This document shows, one piece after another, positions 21,601-31,422 of a DNA stretch of 64,000 bases. The DNA lies in NCBI GenBank assembly GCA_023525975.1, contig CM042022.1:25841001-25905000 (forward strand), given 5' to 3'. Each line of letters starts with the position of its first letter. The stretch's first letter is position 1. This DNA is from Smallanthus sonchifolius (Eukaryota > Streptophyta > Magnoliopsida > Asterales > Asteraceae). The translations under genes and the position numbers were made by a program. The notes below the pieces were generated by a model. The model was not told the DNA's origin, made no database searches, and saw only the letters and a list, made by a program, of their open reading frames with translations.

Positions 21601-21989
21601 ACATTCGTACGGAAAAAGATGGTGTCCAAAGAACGTATTATGTGTCAAAATATAGGTTAAGATCTTTTGACTGACAAGATTTTACATCAAGATTTGACAA
21701 CACATATAGGGTGCCCAAGGAACGTATTGGGTGTCAAAAGATCGGTCAAGATAGATGACTGACAAGATTTTACATCAAGATTTGACAACACATAGGGTGT
21801 CAAAAGATGGGTATATTAAAATTTTATTTATTTTCCAACATTTATTTTACAACGGCTTTTTTCAAACGATTATTTTACAATGGATTTTTCCATCAATTAT
21901 TTTACAACAACTATATTTTTCAAACGACTATAAAAACGTAACTTGCATTTTCCCTTCTATCACCTTTCATATTCATTTTGTGCTTATCG
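21601..21989. repeat. Upstream region of acidic gene with 36-bp direct repeats
   Basis: Two near-identical copies starting CTGACAAGATTTTACATC at 21671-21706 and 21759-21794, linked by related GGTGTCAAAAGAT sequence. Beyond is AT-rich DNA with repeated TTTACAA motifs (about 21840-21930). I see no ORF worth calling. Confidence 0.65.
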
Positions 21990-22371
21990 CACATTGAGGA
22001 AACAACATTCATCTTCACTTTCATATTAACATTAATGTAGAAGGACAAAACCTTCCACCATGGGGTGACACTGATAACTTCGATTGGAATTTGGCTATCG
22101 ATCAAGCCTTTCCCCGGTTGTGCAACAACCAAACCCTCCCCCAATTGTGCAACAACATAACCCTCCTCGGGTTGTGCAACACCCAAACCCTCCCCCGATT
22201 GTGCATCAACCAAACCCACCCCCGTTTGTGCTATAACAAAACCCTCCCCAATATCCGATTCACACACCGGTAAACCCTCAGGTTCAACAACGTCGTGAAT
22301 GCGAGGGCTGTGTGGATTCAGATGACTCTGATTACACCAATTACTCTGATGATTTGGATTAATCGTTTGGT
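21990..22371 (+). pseudogene. Decayed Pro/Gln-rich repeat gene with acidic tail
   Basis: An early segment reads LPPWGDTDNFDWNLAIDQ (about 22047-22100). Then, in another frame, a 30-bp tandem repeat encodes VVQQPNPPPI-like units (about 22117-22240), with one in-frame TAA (about 22232), and the tail CEGCVDSDDSDYTNYSDDLD ends at about 22365. A frame change near 22110 and the stop mark it as broken. The DSDY-type acidic tail and the following GATGTTTTAATT-rich flank resemble the minus-strand acidic gene, so the two may be relatives. No domain recognised. Confidence 0.4.
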
Positions 22372-22580
22372 AATGTTTTAATTATATTTTAATTTTGTTT
22401 TAATCGATTGGTGATGTTTTAATTATGTTTTAATCGTTAGGTGATGTTTTAATTAGTTTGATTTTGTATTGTATTAATGTACCGTACTTTTCCTGTAATT
22501 ATTAAATAAAAAAGTATGTCACAAACAAATGCTCATGGAAGTCATGAAATTATAGCAAGTTACACAAGGTGGTCCTATCA
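22372..22580. other. AT-rich intergenic spacer
   Basis: Repeats of TGATGTTTTAATTA type (about 22370-22460), probably the 3' flank of the preceding gene, then the 3' flank of the minus-strand Ulp1-like gene. No further gene seen. Confidence 0.5.
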
Positions 22581-23619
22581 CTACATTTTATGTGCACCGT
22601 ATAATTCATCAGCCATAAAACATCTGTATCTCAAACAAGCGTCTTGTAAATTGACTTCTTCAAACACCAATGACTTGTTTTGTACCAGCCTACGTAATAA
22701 CATACAAATTACCACCCCTGCATCTCGACCAATGTGACCACCATTTGGAGGCCACACACTTTCCCCGGCTTATTCCAATGTCTCTACTTCTTGTAGGCCA
22801 GAGTGTTGAAAAAACGATATACGTTGTAGAAACCATCTAAAGGATAACTCAAACTCCAAAAATATTTGGTGAATACCACGATGTATGCAATATAAATTAG
22901 CTCACGTATTTGCAAGAAAATCATACGGATATATTGCATTAACTTCTAGTGAATGCATACAAACCTTGAAAAGATACCAGTTTTCACCGTCAAGGGATAT
23001 AGGTAAATATGCACGCGAAAACAGAAAATTAATTATTATTTCGTTTTAAAAATTAAAACAAAACAAAAACAACTTTACCGTTTCAACCTCTCACAGGGGG
23101 GATACAGCTAGTTCGTCCCATCACCATATTGAAAGAATCGCGACGTCCGCCATATATGAGGTCCGTAAACTTAGGTGGTAGAATAGTCCAACGATCCCAG
23201 CTCGGCAACTCATCGGTTATTAGTATGTAATATAACCGCCAATACATCAGATTTCTTGTCCAAGCCCGAACATGCTGTATAATAAAAATAACAATTGCTA
23301 CCATACGTTAATATGACGTATATATGCTTTAAATACTTACAATATTTTGTAGAAAAGCATCTCCACAAAGCCCTAAAAGGGTACCCTAAAAATCTCTATC
23401 AAGTTCAAACTCGCCCTTATAATGAACCCTACACCAATTCCTATCTCCGTTGTAAAAGAAATGGACAACATTTCGAGATCAGTTCTGACCATTCTGCCAA
23501 ACATGGTTCTCTACCGGTGCCGGGACGTCAATGACGGGTGCATCAGAAGATGATTTCGTTCTGACGCCTTCCGTTTATTCTGCTACTAACATTTCTTCCA
23601 TTTCGATGGTTGACGACAT
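22581..23619 (-). pseudogene. Ulp1/C48-type protease gene of the MULE region, decayed
   Basis: Ulp1-like cysteine proteases process or remove SUMO; plant MULEs are known to carry such genes. Exon 1 (23619-23341) starts MSSTIEMEEMLVAE and keeps one frame through three in-frame stops. Its donor GTAAGT pairs with an acceptor to exon 2 (23274-23079): HVRAWTRNLMYWR, then RWTILPPKF and IPPVRG followed by TGA. Further minus-strand pieces read YLPISLDGENWYLFKV (about 23010-22960) and GRDAGVVICMLLRRL, ending FMADELYGAHKM and TAG at 22581-22583. This order matches the C-terminal Ulp1 fold. The catalytic His (usually HW) reads NW and the DCG Cys reads DAG, so the protease site is lost. Remote similarity is judged by eye; the family call is moderate. 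Confidence 0.5.
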
Positions 23620-23765
23620 CTTCTATTTTGGGGGAGTGACTCGTATATGGTTTTTTCAGAATAAAGAATCGAGAGATTTGTCAATATCGTTCGTTATTTA
23701 TAATATATATTTGGCACAAACATCGAAATCAATAATTGAACTAAAAAAGGTAAAGAAATAATACA

Positions 23766-24170
23766 ATACATATGGGTCGTATATCAGTATATGACTCGTA
23801 TACGAATGGCTTCACAAACAAGATTGGTTGAATTAAATAATAAAATAAATTGATTTTTATATTTCTTGTTTAATTGTACGTATTGCCCCATATGACTAAA
23901 AACCTCAATAATCTTAAAATATTTTATTATTCATGTATATGGGTAGTATTGCCCCATATTACTCGTATATGGACTGCTTATCAACAAAAATTGGCCAGAT
24001 TCGAACAAACTTACTAAAAAATGCATATATGGGTCGTATTGCTCCATGTGACTTGTATACCGACTGTTTCACAACAAAAATTGGCCAGATTCAACTAATC
24101 TTTCAAAAAAATTCACATATGGGTCGTATGGACCCATAGGACTCGTATACGGTCAGTCGCCCAACAAAGC
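23766..24170 (+). repeat. Degenerate ~90-bp tandem repeats with TATGGGTCGTAT motif
   Basis: Units near 23771, 23938, 24027 and 24118 share TATGGGTCGTAT, CTCGTATACGGACTG and AACAAAAATTGGCCAGATTC. They lie upstream of the Ulp1-like gene and just left of the LTR at 24171. They could be subterminal MULE sequence, but no terminal inverted repeat partner is visible. A 68-aa ORF here is an artefact of the repeat. Confidence 0.6.
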
Positions 24171-24887
24171 TGTCACACCCCCAAATTTATTTACTTAATA
24201 AATAAACTAAGGTCGCAACGATTGGTAGCATTACACAACAGCGGAAGCTAAAATAAAGACTCCTAATGTGTTGAACATTATTACAAATACTAAAATAAAA
24301 TAGTACATTAATCTAGAAACACAATGATCAAATCAACTTGAGGTTTGACAATCATGCGTCTTTGGCTTCTAGTGTTTTAATCCGAATGGTCAACCTATTC
24401 CAACCGTGCCATAGCTATGAATTACCTGAAAACATACCTAAAGTGTCAACACAAATGTTGGTGAGTTCACAGGTTTGTTTGTTGCAATGAAAAGTAGATT
24501 TCCTTGAAAACATTGATGACGTGTACATGGCCATAATATGAAACTGTTTTCCTTGAAAACATTGATAGCGCGTACGTGGCCATAATATGAAACCGTTTTT
24601 CTTAAAAACATTGACAAAATATTTGTACGTAAATGAATGGCAAAACCATTTGTATATAAACGATTGGCAGATCTATCTGCACTAAAATGATTCAATGTAT
24701 ATGATAAACAAAGCAAGACAATCATATCAAGTTTGACCCATCGTAACTAGCTAGGTATACGAAGTTTATTCTACATGATTTTTAACCAAACCAAACATAG
24801 GTGTTTCGCCCCTCGGCCATTCCCCCACGGGCTCACGAGTTAAGACAGTACGCAGTCATCAGGCCAAACGGACCCTTGGTTAGCGCT
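24171..24887 (-). mobile_element. Minus-strand LTR, first half, split by hAT
   Basis: Begins TGTCACACCCC and, on the minus strand, shows the Tekay-type LTR plan of elements 1 and 2: GTGAACTCACC (complement of 24460-24470), a branch-like GTTGAC, and acceptor TTTTCAG|GTAA ending near 24426. The other half continues after the hAT at 60373, with the matching donor CCAG|GTGAGTTCAC near 60680. Whether it is a solo LTR or an element end is unresolved, since the outer boundary after 60373 was not found. The left flank aaagc (24166-24170) is a candidate TSD. Confidence 0.5.
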
Positions 24888-24901
24888 AGGGGTGTTCAAA
24901 G

Positions 24902-25288
24902 TCGGATATCCGAATTTCGAATATCCAAAAATTTCGAATAGTGGATTTCACTATCCGAATCCGTATCCGAAATTTCGGATTTCGGATACAGATTCGGATA
25001 TTTAAATGGATATCCGAAAATTTGCCTGCTGTTAGAAGTTCAAAGTTGTTGTTATCAAAATCTTCACTAAAATGTTGTTATCAAAATCTTAACTAAAATG
25101 CCATCACCATTTACATAGAAACCAAAAATACAACAAGATTATATGCTCTATGCTTGTTTTCTAATGCAAAAAATAAATGAATATTATGTCTGCTACAAGT
25201 CAAAATCCTCACCAAATTGCCCTAAAAGCTCCATATGAAATTGACTATGAAAGCTCCATATGTCTGCTACAAGTATAGATATATAAAT
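24902..25288. other. Left arm of the hAT element
   Basis: Subterminal GGATATCCGAA repeats, then AT-rich sequence with short direct repeats (TTGTTATCAAAATCTT twice near 25040-25090; ATGTCTGCTACAAGT twice near 25187 and 25260). No coding sequence. The last five bases, taaat, are the left target site of element 3. Confidence 0.7.
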
Positions 25289-25405
25289 TGTAACATTCGT
25301 AAAAATTTAATGCCAAATTAATAAAAATATAAAGTATAAAGGCCATAAGTGCAATTACATCAACGATCAAGGACTAAAAATGAAAAATCTGGAAATTATT
25401 AGATA

Positions 25406-25755
25406 TCGGACCGATATCTCTTTTCATATCGGTCCGAAGCGAAACATGGTCAGATATCGGACCGAAGCGAAACATGATCGGATATCGGACCGATATCCAT
25501 TTTTATAACGGTCCGCAATGGAACGTTGAGTCGGTTATCGGACCGACATCAATCCATAACGGTCCGACGACCCCCTCTCAGCCGCAATTTGTGGTGCTGA
25601 CACATGTCCCATGACTCAGCCCTAGAATCTGACGCGTGTCGTGATGTCGGACCGACATGGACCACATAACGGTCCGACATGAACCAAAAATATGTGCAGT
25701 CCAATCAGATGTTGACATTTAAGGCTAACGTGGGCATGGTTGGATGTCGGACCGA
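25406..25755 (+). promoter_or_regulatory. Palindromic TCGGNCCGA array upstream of TATA (element 3)
   Basis: Exact TCGG(A/T)CCGA copies start at 25406, 25429, 25457, 25485, 25538, 25647 and 25747, with ACGGTCCG variants near 25508, 25558 and 25669. Several extend to ATATCGGACCGATAT or ATGTCGGACCGACAT, i.e. 15-bp near-perfect inverted repeats. The last copy ends about 40 bp upstream of the TATA box at 25797. Position and spacing suggest transcription-factor sites, but no binding protein can be named. Confidence 0.75.
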
Positions 25756-25796
25756 CATCCAATTGATATCTCTCCGACATGGGTCCAGAAATCAGC

Positions 25797-25806
25797 CTAT
25801 AAATAG
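25797..25806 (+). promoter_or_regulatory. TATA box of element 3 LTR
   Basis: CTATAAATAG just after the palindrome array, the same decamer as in elements 1 and 4. Confidence 0.68.
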
Positions 25807-26775
25807 GTTTCACTTGTCGTTCGCTTTCCAAAACACACAAAACCGAATTCCAAGTTATATTAAGCCATTTCCACTTTCATAAAACCATTCCCGCTTGTGC
25901 ATTTAAGTTCCCTAGGTGCCGGATCATCCTAGAAATACTCGAGAAGCTAGGAAACGCTCATTTGGAGAAATCAAGCAAGGTTCTTAAGCAGAGATTTTGC
26001 CGACTAGGATACTCACTCTAGAAGATTCCTAAGTCCAACCTCTGTAAAGGTGAAAACTTGTATTTTTATAAAATGATTTCAAAACTGAAAATGGTTTTGA
26101 TTATACTCTGACTTGAATGAATTTATACAACCATTAGTTGCATAAGGTGATTTACTATATAGCAGTCAGCCCATAGAGTCACGTATATATACACGTGTTA
26201 CAGATGAGACGATGTAACAGGGCTAGGGGTTGAACCCTTGGTTGTTGTAAAGCCCATCGCTTGAAGCGTAAGGCAGATAGACATAAAAATATATCCAAGG
26301 TCCCTGGTGTGGCTGGTGGTTAGTCTGTTCACTGTGTAAATTGGCCAGAAACTATGGGCAAATTGTTCTATTTATTCACGCTTGTCAGATTATGATTCCA
26401 AATATACTTGTATTCACTAGTTTATACTGATAAAATATTTTCAAACGTTTTACAGGTAACCAAGGATAAATTGATTATGATATAGCCATGTGATGACAAA
26501 GAAGAGATGTCATGAAAAAGGGAACGTCCACCATAGACAGCTGTTTGAAAGAAATGGCTAATGTAAACCTTGGTTTCGTAAAATAAACGTTTGTATGCAA
26601 TATCAGGGTTTATCCCTGTTTATGAAATGAAACAGGAGATTCCCCGTCTTTTGAAAAGATCCTGAGTTATTGAATTATTCCGCTGTGTTTATAAATCTCT
26701 GATGATATAAAATAAGAAACAGATACCAATCGTTGGTCGCACGCCCGGGTGGGATAAACCCGAGGTGTGACATGT

Positions 26776-26788
26776 TGGTATCAGAGCC
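26776..26788 (+). other. Element 3 primer-binding site (tRNA-iMet)
   Basis: TGGTATCAGAGCC a few bases after the 5' LTR end. Confidence 0.88.
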
Positions 26789-26964
26789 ATTTGTTTCAGC
26801 ATATTAGATACTAGAAATTAGTATCTAAGCTGCAACTTGATTATGATATTATTTGGTTTAGCAAATTAAGATACTCAGGTAAGGTATCTAAGCTTAAACC
26901 ATTATAGACTGCATGCTAAGAAAAGTAGGTAGATCTCCATAATAATTAAGTGATAACTACACAG

Positions 26965-27657
26965 ATGTCTGGAAATAGTTACTATACTTATATCTTCGGA
27001 CGATTTGCAGAAGAACGTTATCATTCTACTGGATCCATGGAAAATCCTATAATCATTCCTGATACCGACGAATCCCTTTCTGATCCTATCATTTTCTCTG
27101 ACAATGAATCTTATCATCAAAATCAATCTAGCTCATCCTGGATGGAAGCTACTTCGAATTTTGAGAACTGGAGAACTGATACTCCACCTTTAGTAAAACA
27201 AATAGATATAGATGAAGCTGGACCAGTCGGTCTACTAAACCAAGGATGCGTGTATGAACTCCGACCGAGCATGTGCATGTGTCTAAAGAAGAAATGGAGG
27301 AAGTCAACCGGGAAGTACCGGAAGAAGAGGAACCTAATGAAATGGAAATGAAAGATCCATATATATATATATCCTGAAGGTACTTCAAATCCTTATACTC
27401 TTCCAACAATGTTAGAGGAGTATATTGAAGAACCAGTTGATGCTCCTAGTGATCCATACCATAATGTGTTTAACGACATATTATTTGTTATTCGTGAACC
27501 ACCTCCTCAATATAATTATTCTTCAACCCATCTTGGAACACCCATAAAATTCCTTGATCGTGTCTTAAGAGAAACTGATGAAGTCAACAAAGAATCAAGG
27601 CAACTAGAGAAAGAAAAAGAAAAGAATAATAAAAGAAAAGATAAAAAGAAAGAGTAA
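26965..27657 (+). pseudogene. Element 3 accessory ORF1 (upstream of gag), frameshifted
   Basis: Unknown protein encoded between the primer site and gag. The ATG at 26965 directly follows ACAG, a splice-acceptor-like sequence. The first part (26965-27351) is Ser/Asp/Glu-rich and contains WMEATSNFENW; the second (27409-27657) has FNDILFVIREPPPQYNY and a highly charged Lys/Glu C-terminus. A frame change lies between about 27235 and 27409. Element 4 has an intact 243-aa relative (57502-56771 minus) sharing WMDTGSDFSNW and AYNDIMVGLREPPPKYGY. No known domain. Conservation in two diverged elements argues that it was a real protein. Confidence 0.65.
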
Positions 27658-27671
27658 ATTAACTAGACGTA

Positions 27672-27832
27672 AGGGTAACCATCTAACCGGTATGTAGTCA
27701 TCTGGCAAACTAAATGCTCTGTCTAAGGAAAGAGTGGTGTATAAATCTCTCCCAGACCCGCCATTCTTTCCTGGGAACAATTTAGTTGGAGTTACTACTC
27801 TGGAACGATAACCACCCTAGTCTACTAAAAAT
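27672..27832 (+). other. Conserved non-coding block between ORF1 and ORF2 of element 3
   Basis: About 160 bp closely matching the complement of 57592-57748 in element 4, including ACCGGTATGTAG and TCTGTCTAAGGAAAGAG and GTGTATAAATCTCTCC. In element 4 the block lies upstream of ORF1, so its place relative to the ORFs differs. It has no continuous ORF and may be a structured or packaging RNA segment. Confidence 0.6.
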
Positions 27833-27903
27833 AATAAATAGAACAATTTATTATGTAAAATATAAAATATAAAATATAAATAAAAGTATTTTATTTTATT
27901 CAG

Positions 27904-28427
27904 ATGACTGAAAAAGAAAAGGTCCCTTCTATATTCAAAAATATGCTCCACCTGGATATGAATTCCAACTTACAAATGAAACGGATTTAGAAACTAGAAC
28001 AAGTTCAAGACATTCACGAAGTACATATCGAAGCTTAGGAGAATTAACACCTCCGGAAAATCCTTATGTACCTTCCTTCAGTTTTCATTCTGCTATTACA
28101 GCCACAAGTCGGAATCCGGATTATGGAGAAAATACATACTATAATCCTTATTATTATCAAGGGTTATCTGAAATTCCTTATGAAAGTAATTCTGTTCCTA
28201 AAGGAGAAGAAAGAAAAGATTCAAATAGGCCATATGAGTATTATGAGCCTATAAATATACAAAATCTTCAAGAAAATGAGGAATGTTATGATAATGATCA
28301 TATTAGAACCTTACAGGAACGAGTAGCAGAATTGAAAAAAGAAAATCATAGATTAGCATCTGTAGACGCCTAGAATAAAGCACTAAGACAAATGCTAGAA
28401 AATGACCGTAACCAGGGTTATATGTAA
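27904..28427 (+). pseudogene. Element 3 accessory ORF2, coiled-coil tail, frameshifted
   Basis: The second unknown protein before gag. The ATG at 27904 directly follows TTATTCAG, a strong acceptor-like site. After an early frame change (about 27940) the frame reads STYRSLGELTPPENPYVPS and FSFHSAI, then a predicted coiled coil, RTLQERVAELKKENHRL, with an in-frame TAG near 28371, ending at 28427. The element 4 relative (56701-56207 minus, 164 aa, open) shares FRSLGEIGNPNVPYN and ISFHSAP and ends in the coiled coil RIAELEREKAEVEARNALL. Function unknown; oligomerisation is plausible from the coiled coil. Confidence 0.6.
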
Positions 28428-28490
28428 ATTTCCTTTCCGATCTTTGTAAAATATATTCCAAATATTAATAAAATTACTCTTGTGAATAGA

Positions 28491-29032
28491 ATGTCGAAAC
28501 AAGGTCCTTCTTATAATACAAGGGGCAAGAGCAAACAAATCCAGAATGAAAATTCTGAACAACAGAAACAAAAAGCAGAAATAAAGAAAATGGTTGCAGA
28601 AGGAATAGAGGAAGCTCTTCCTAAAATTCTGAAAGCTATGGAGGAAGATAAAATGAAAAATAAAGTGGCTGAATCTAAAAATAATCATCATGAAGAAAAC
28701 CATAGTTCAAATGAAGATAATTCATCAAGTAATGATGAAGAAGTTAGCAAGAAAAGAAAGAGAAGGAAGGGATGTACATTCTGTGCATTCCGAGCTTGTC
28801 ATCCTCTGGAGTATGCTGGAAATGAGGGAGCAGTGGCAGTCCTGAGGTGGCTGGAGAAAACTGAATTTGTTATCTCCATCAACAAATGTGCTGATGAAGA
28901 TATGGTGCTTTATGCATCAAATTTATTCAAAGATGAAGCATTGGAATGGTAGAACTCTATCATTCAAGCCATGGGTAGACACAAAGCATATGCCATGGAA
29001 TGGAAAGAATTTAAGGAAATGGTGATACAAAG
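28491..29032 (+). pseudogene. Element 3 gag, 5' part, cut by Athila insertion
   Basis: Starts MSKQGPSYNTRGKSKQ, like gag of element 4 (MSKQTRPSYNTRGKWKQ), just after ATAG. A Lys/Glu-rich region precedes the start of the Retrotrans_gag domain (AVLRWLEKTEFVISINKCA). TAG near 28950 replaces Trp after ALEW. Coding stops at 29032, where the Athila LTR begins; caaag (29028-29032) is its left target site. The gag C-terminus of the same element is found inverted at about 40271-40655. Confidence 0.8.
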
Positions 29033-30708
29033 TGATATGTCATAAATTATACATGTTTTGCATGCATAATAATCCCCATACTATGGTACTAATTGATTAA
29101 TAACCATACAATTGATACTTAAAACGTTAATATTTCACAATTGCAGGTTATTCGGTGCTCCAAGATAAACAAAGCAAAAACACTCTTAAAACAAGAAGAA
29201 ATCAAGCTTTTGGAGGACCAAACCCGAGCATTGATCCCCAAGAAGTCAAACAGGTCAACATAATCAAACCAGCAGCTAAAAGACGAGCCTAGGGAGCAGG
29301 CAGAGGGTTGCACGACCGTGCAACCCATTGCATGGTCGTCCAATGCCTTTCTGCCCTCCCTAGACTTCGGTACACTTTCCTTTGTACCCTGTTTGATTCC
29401 CGAGGTGTTTGCACGCCCGTGTAATCCAATACACGGTCGTGCATTGCTCATTTTGAGGCCTATAATTAGATGGCTTGAGTTCTTCATTCTACATACCAAT
29501 TCAGATCCAAGAACACTCATCCAGACCTCGTTTGAGAGTGCAATTCGTAGTTAGAGTAGAGAGTAGTGAGCGGAGGGGCTCTTTCTCCTTGTTCCGTAAT
29601 AGGGGAACCTAAGAAACTTAGCGTTATGCTAGTTAGTATGGCCATTCGTGGCTAAACTCTTTGTATTGCTAGGGTGAAGATGAAGTTTGGTGCATGTTAA
29701 TGTTTAACGTATTAATCCAAGTGATGTGTTTATGTCTTTAACTATTTGTCCTTAAAACCACTATTTAGGTGGGCTTTTAGTATTGTCTAAGTCTGTCTTT
29801 ATATTTGTGAGTGTTCTTGATTTTTAAAGTATAAAACCTTTTTAATCAAACTTCTCTTGAAGCTTGTACGTCTTTATACAAGTAGAGATTGATAAGCCAA
29901 GGATTGGTCAACACTAGTAAGGTCGTACGTCTTTATACAAACTTATTATGCGACCAAGAATTGGTGAACTCATGTTAGGAACGGTACGTCTTTATACATG
30001 GTCCCATTCTTACACCGCATCCCGGTGAGCAAAACATAATCACCTATTTAACTCTAATATAAAGCATTTTACGTCCGATGTCTTAAACCAACCCGGAGAT
30101 GACCATTCGAAGGGTTGAGGGTAATTGTTGTCCTTAACGGGAGGCACTACCACTTGTTAAAGCTTTTAAATTTGTAAATCAAATGTCGTGAGGACGAGGC
30201 TCTAGCGGTGACCCGGGTTACACATTTGTAGTAGGTATATCACTAGATTAGTCAACTTAACATTATCACGTACCAAGCGGATTCAAAACCCAAAGCAATA
30301 CTATTCGTAACTTGATCATTTCTGACCTATTTACTTTCCTGTTATTTACTATTCTTTTCGTTACATTTCTGTTACACACTTCACGCACATTTTTACATTT
30401 CTGCTATTTATTTTATCGCCATTTACTTTTTTGTCATTTACTTTACTGTTCCACAAGCACACAAAACTCACTCACTAATTAAACCAGCTAAATGTTAACA
30501 AAAGTTGAGTATTGGAATTCGACCGTGTCCGTTGGTTCGATACTTGGTTCTTACCTAAACTATATTACACCGCGATAGGTACACTTGCCTATTGTGTGTG
30601 TTTTTAATTTAAAGTAATTATCATTTTATAAATTTAAAACCTGATCTCGTAATATTATCATAAAAATATATTTATTATATTTTTATATACTTAAAACATT
30701 ACGCATCA
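29033..30708 (+). repeat. Athila A 5' LTR
   Basis: A 1676-bp LTR with TGAT...ATCA ends. It contains palindrome-like pairs GCACGACCGTGC (about 29310) and GCACGCCCGTG/CACGGTCGTGC (about 29410-29445), and three copies of TACGTCTTTATAC (about 29868, 29927, 29985). It differs noticeably at its start from the partner LTR and from the two element B LTR copies. Confidence 0.88.
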
Positions 30709-30714
30709 ATTTTT

Positions 30715-30730
30715 TGGCGCCGTTGCCGGG
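30715..30730 (+). other. Athila A primer-binding site (tRNA-Asp)
   Basis: TGGCGCCGTTGCCGGG shortly after the 5' LTR matches the complement of the 3' end of plant tRNA-Asp, the usual Athila primer. Confidence 0.85.
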
Positions 30731-30807
30731 AACACGGTGATTTCAAGAAAAATTCAAGTTAATGGATTACCTTATTAAAAGTTAAAAGATCACACAAAAA
30801 TATCATC

Positions 30808-31176
30808 ATGAATCCTTATAATGAAAACTTTACCGAAGAAGAATTCTTCAACTTCGACAACAATTTCTCAGTTTCATGGTGCGAATTATGTGGGGGATCA
30901 CACTACATTGAGGAGTGCTGTTTCTCCGTATGGCGCCCTATGGATCATGAGATAAATCTCCACCCATCACCATTTGAGGATTTACTTCCTTCACCACCTC
31001 CATCAGTAAACACAGACAGTACTTACTATGAACCAGATCCTTGGAAACCAGACACCTTGTTTCGTAATTTGGAGGAAATAAAGAGTCAAATCATTAAACT
31101 CTACGCTACGGAACCAAATGAAGTTCCTTCTGAAATTCTGGATCATCCACCATGTGTCGAAGTAAATCAAGCATAA
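30808..31176 (+). pseudogene. Athila A N-terminal ORF with zinc-knuckle-like motif (122 aa)
   Basis: The first ORF after the primer site, starting MNPYNENFTEEEFFNFD. It has CELCGGSHYIEEC, a CX2CX3HX4C knuckle as seen in Athila gag proteins, then a Pro-rich acidic region. The large Retrotrans_gag domain seen in element B is absent, so this is a shortened or replaced gag. It shares a reading frame with downstream pol pieces (TAA at 31174-31176), so the original product may have been longer. Confidence 0.55.
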
Positions 31177-31422
31177 CAAGAACAAGATGTAGAGCTAATA
31201 ACCATGATACCCATGGGGAACATGGGGAATATAGGTGAAGATGACGTATTAAGGGCTGAAATCATACAAGAAACCTTAGAACCACCAAGACTAGAAAAAA
31301 CCGTTCAAACGCTTTCAGTCTTTATTAAATCAAATTCAACTAAATCTCCCTTACGAACTATTTCTCTATAAGATGCCTGCTCATGCAAAATTTCTCAAGG
31401 ATATGCTAACTAACCGAGAAAA

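Larger units (their letters stand above)
25289..26772 (+). repeat. Element 3 5' LTR
   Basis: A 1484-bp LTR from TGTAACA to TGTGACA. U3 holds the TCGG(A/T)CCGA palindrome array (25406-25755). The TATA box is at 25797-25806. A probable leader intron runs 26050-26456 (AAAG|GTGAAA to TTACAG), close in length to that of element 4. Left flank taaat (25284-25288) has no right partner because the right end of the element is lost. The surviving 3' LTR piece (49479-49848) differs visibly, so element 3 is older than elements 1 and 2. Confidence 0.87.

Noticed and set aside
22091..22273. 60-aa ORF starting MAIDQAFPRLC
   Set aside because: Its frame leaves the Pro/Gln repeat frame and ends without the acidic tail; a frame-shifted reading of the repeat.
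22516..22737. 73-aa plus-strand ORF
   Set aside because: Antisense to the C-terminal part of the Ulp1-like pseudogene, which has family-like motifs; this frame has none.
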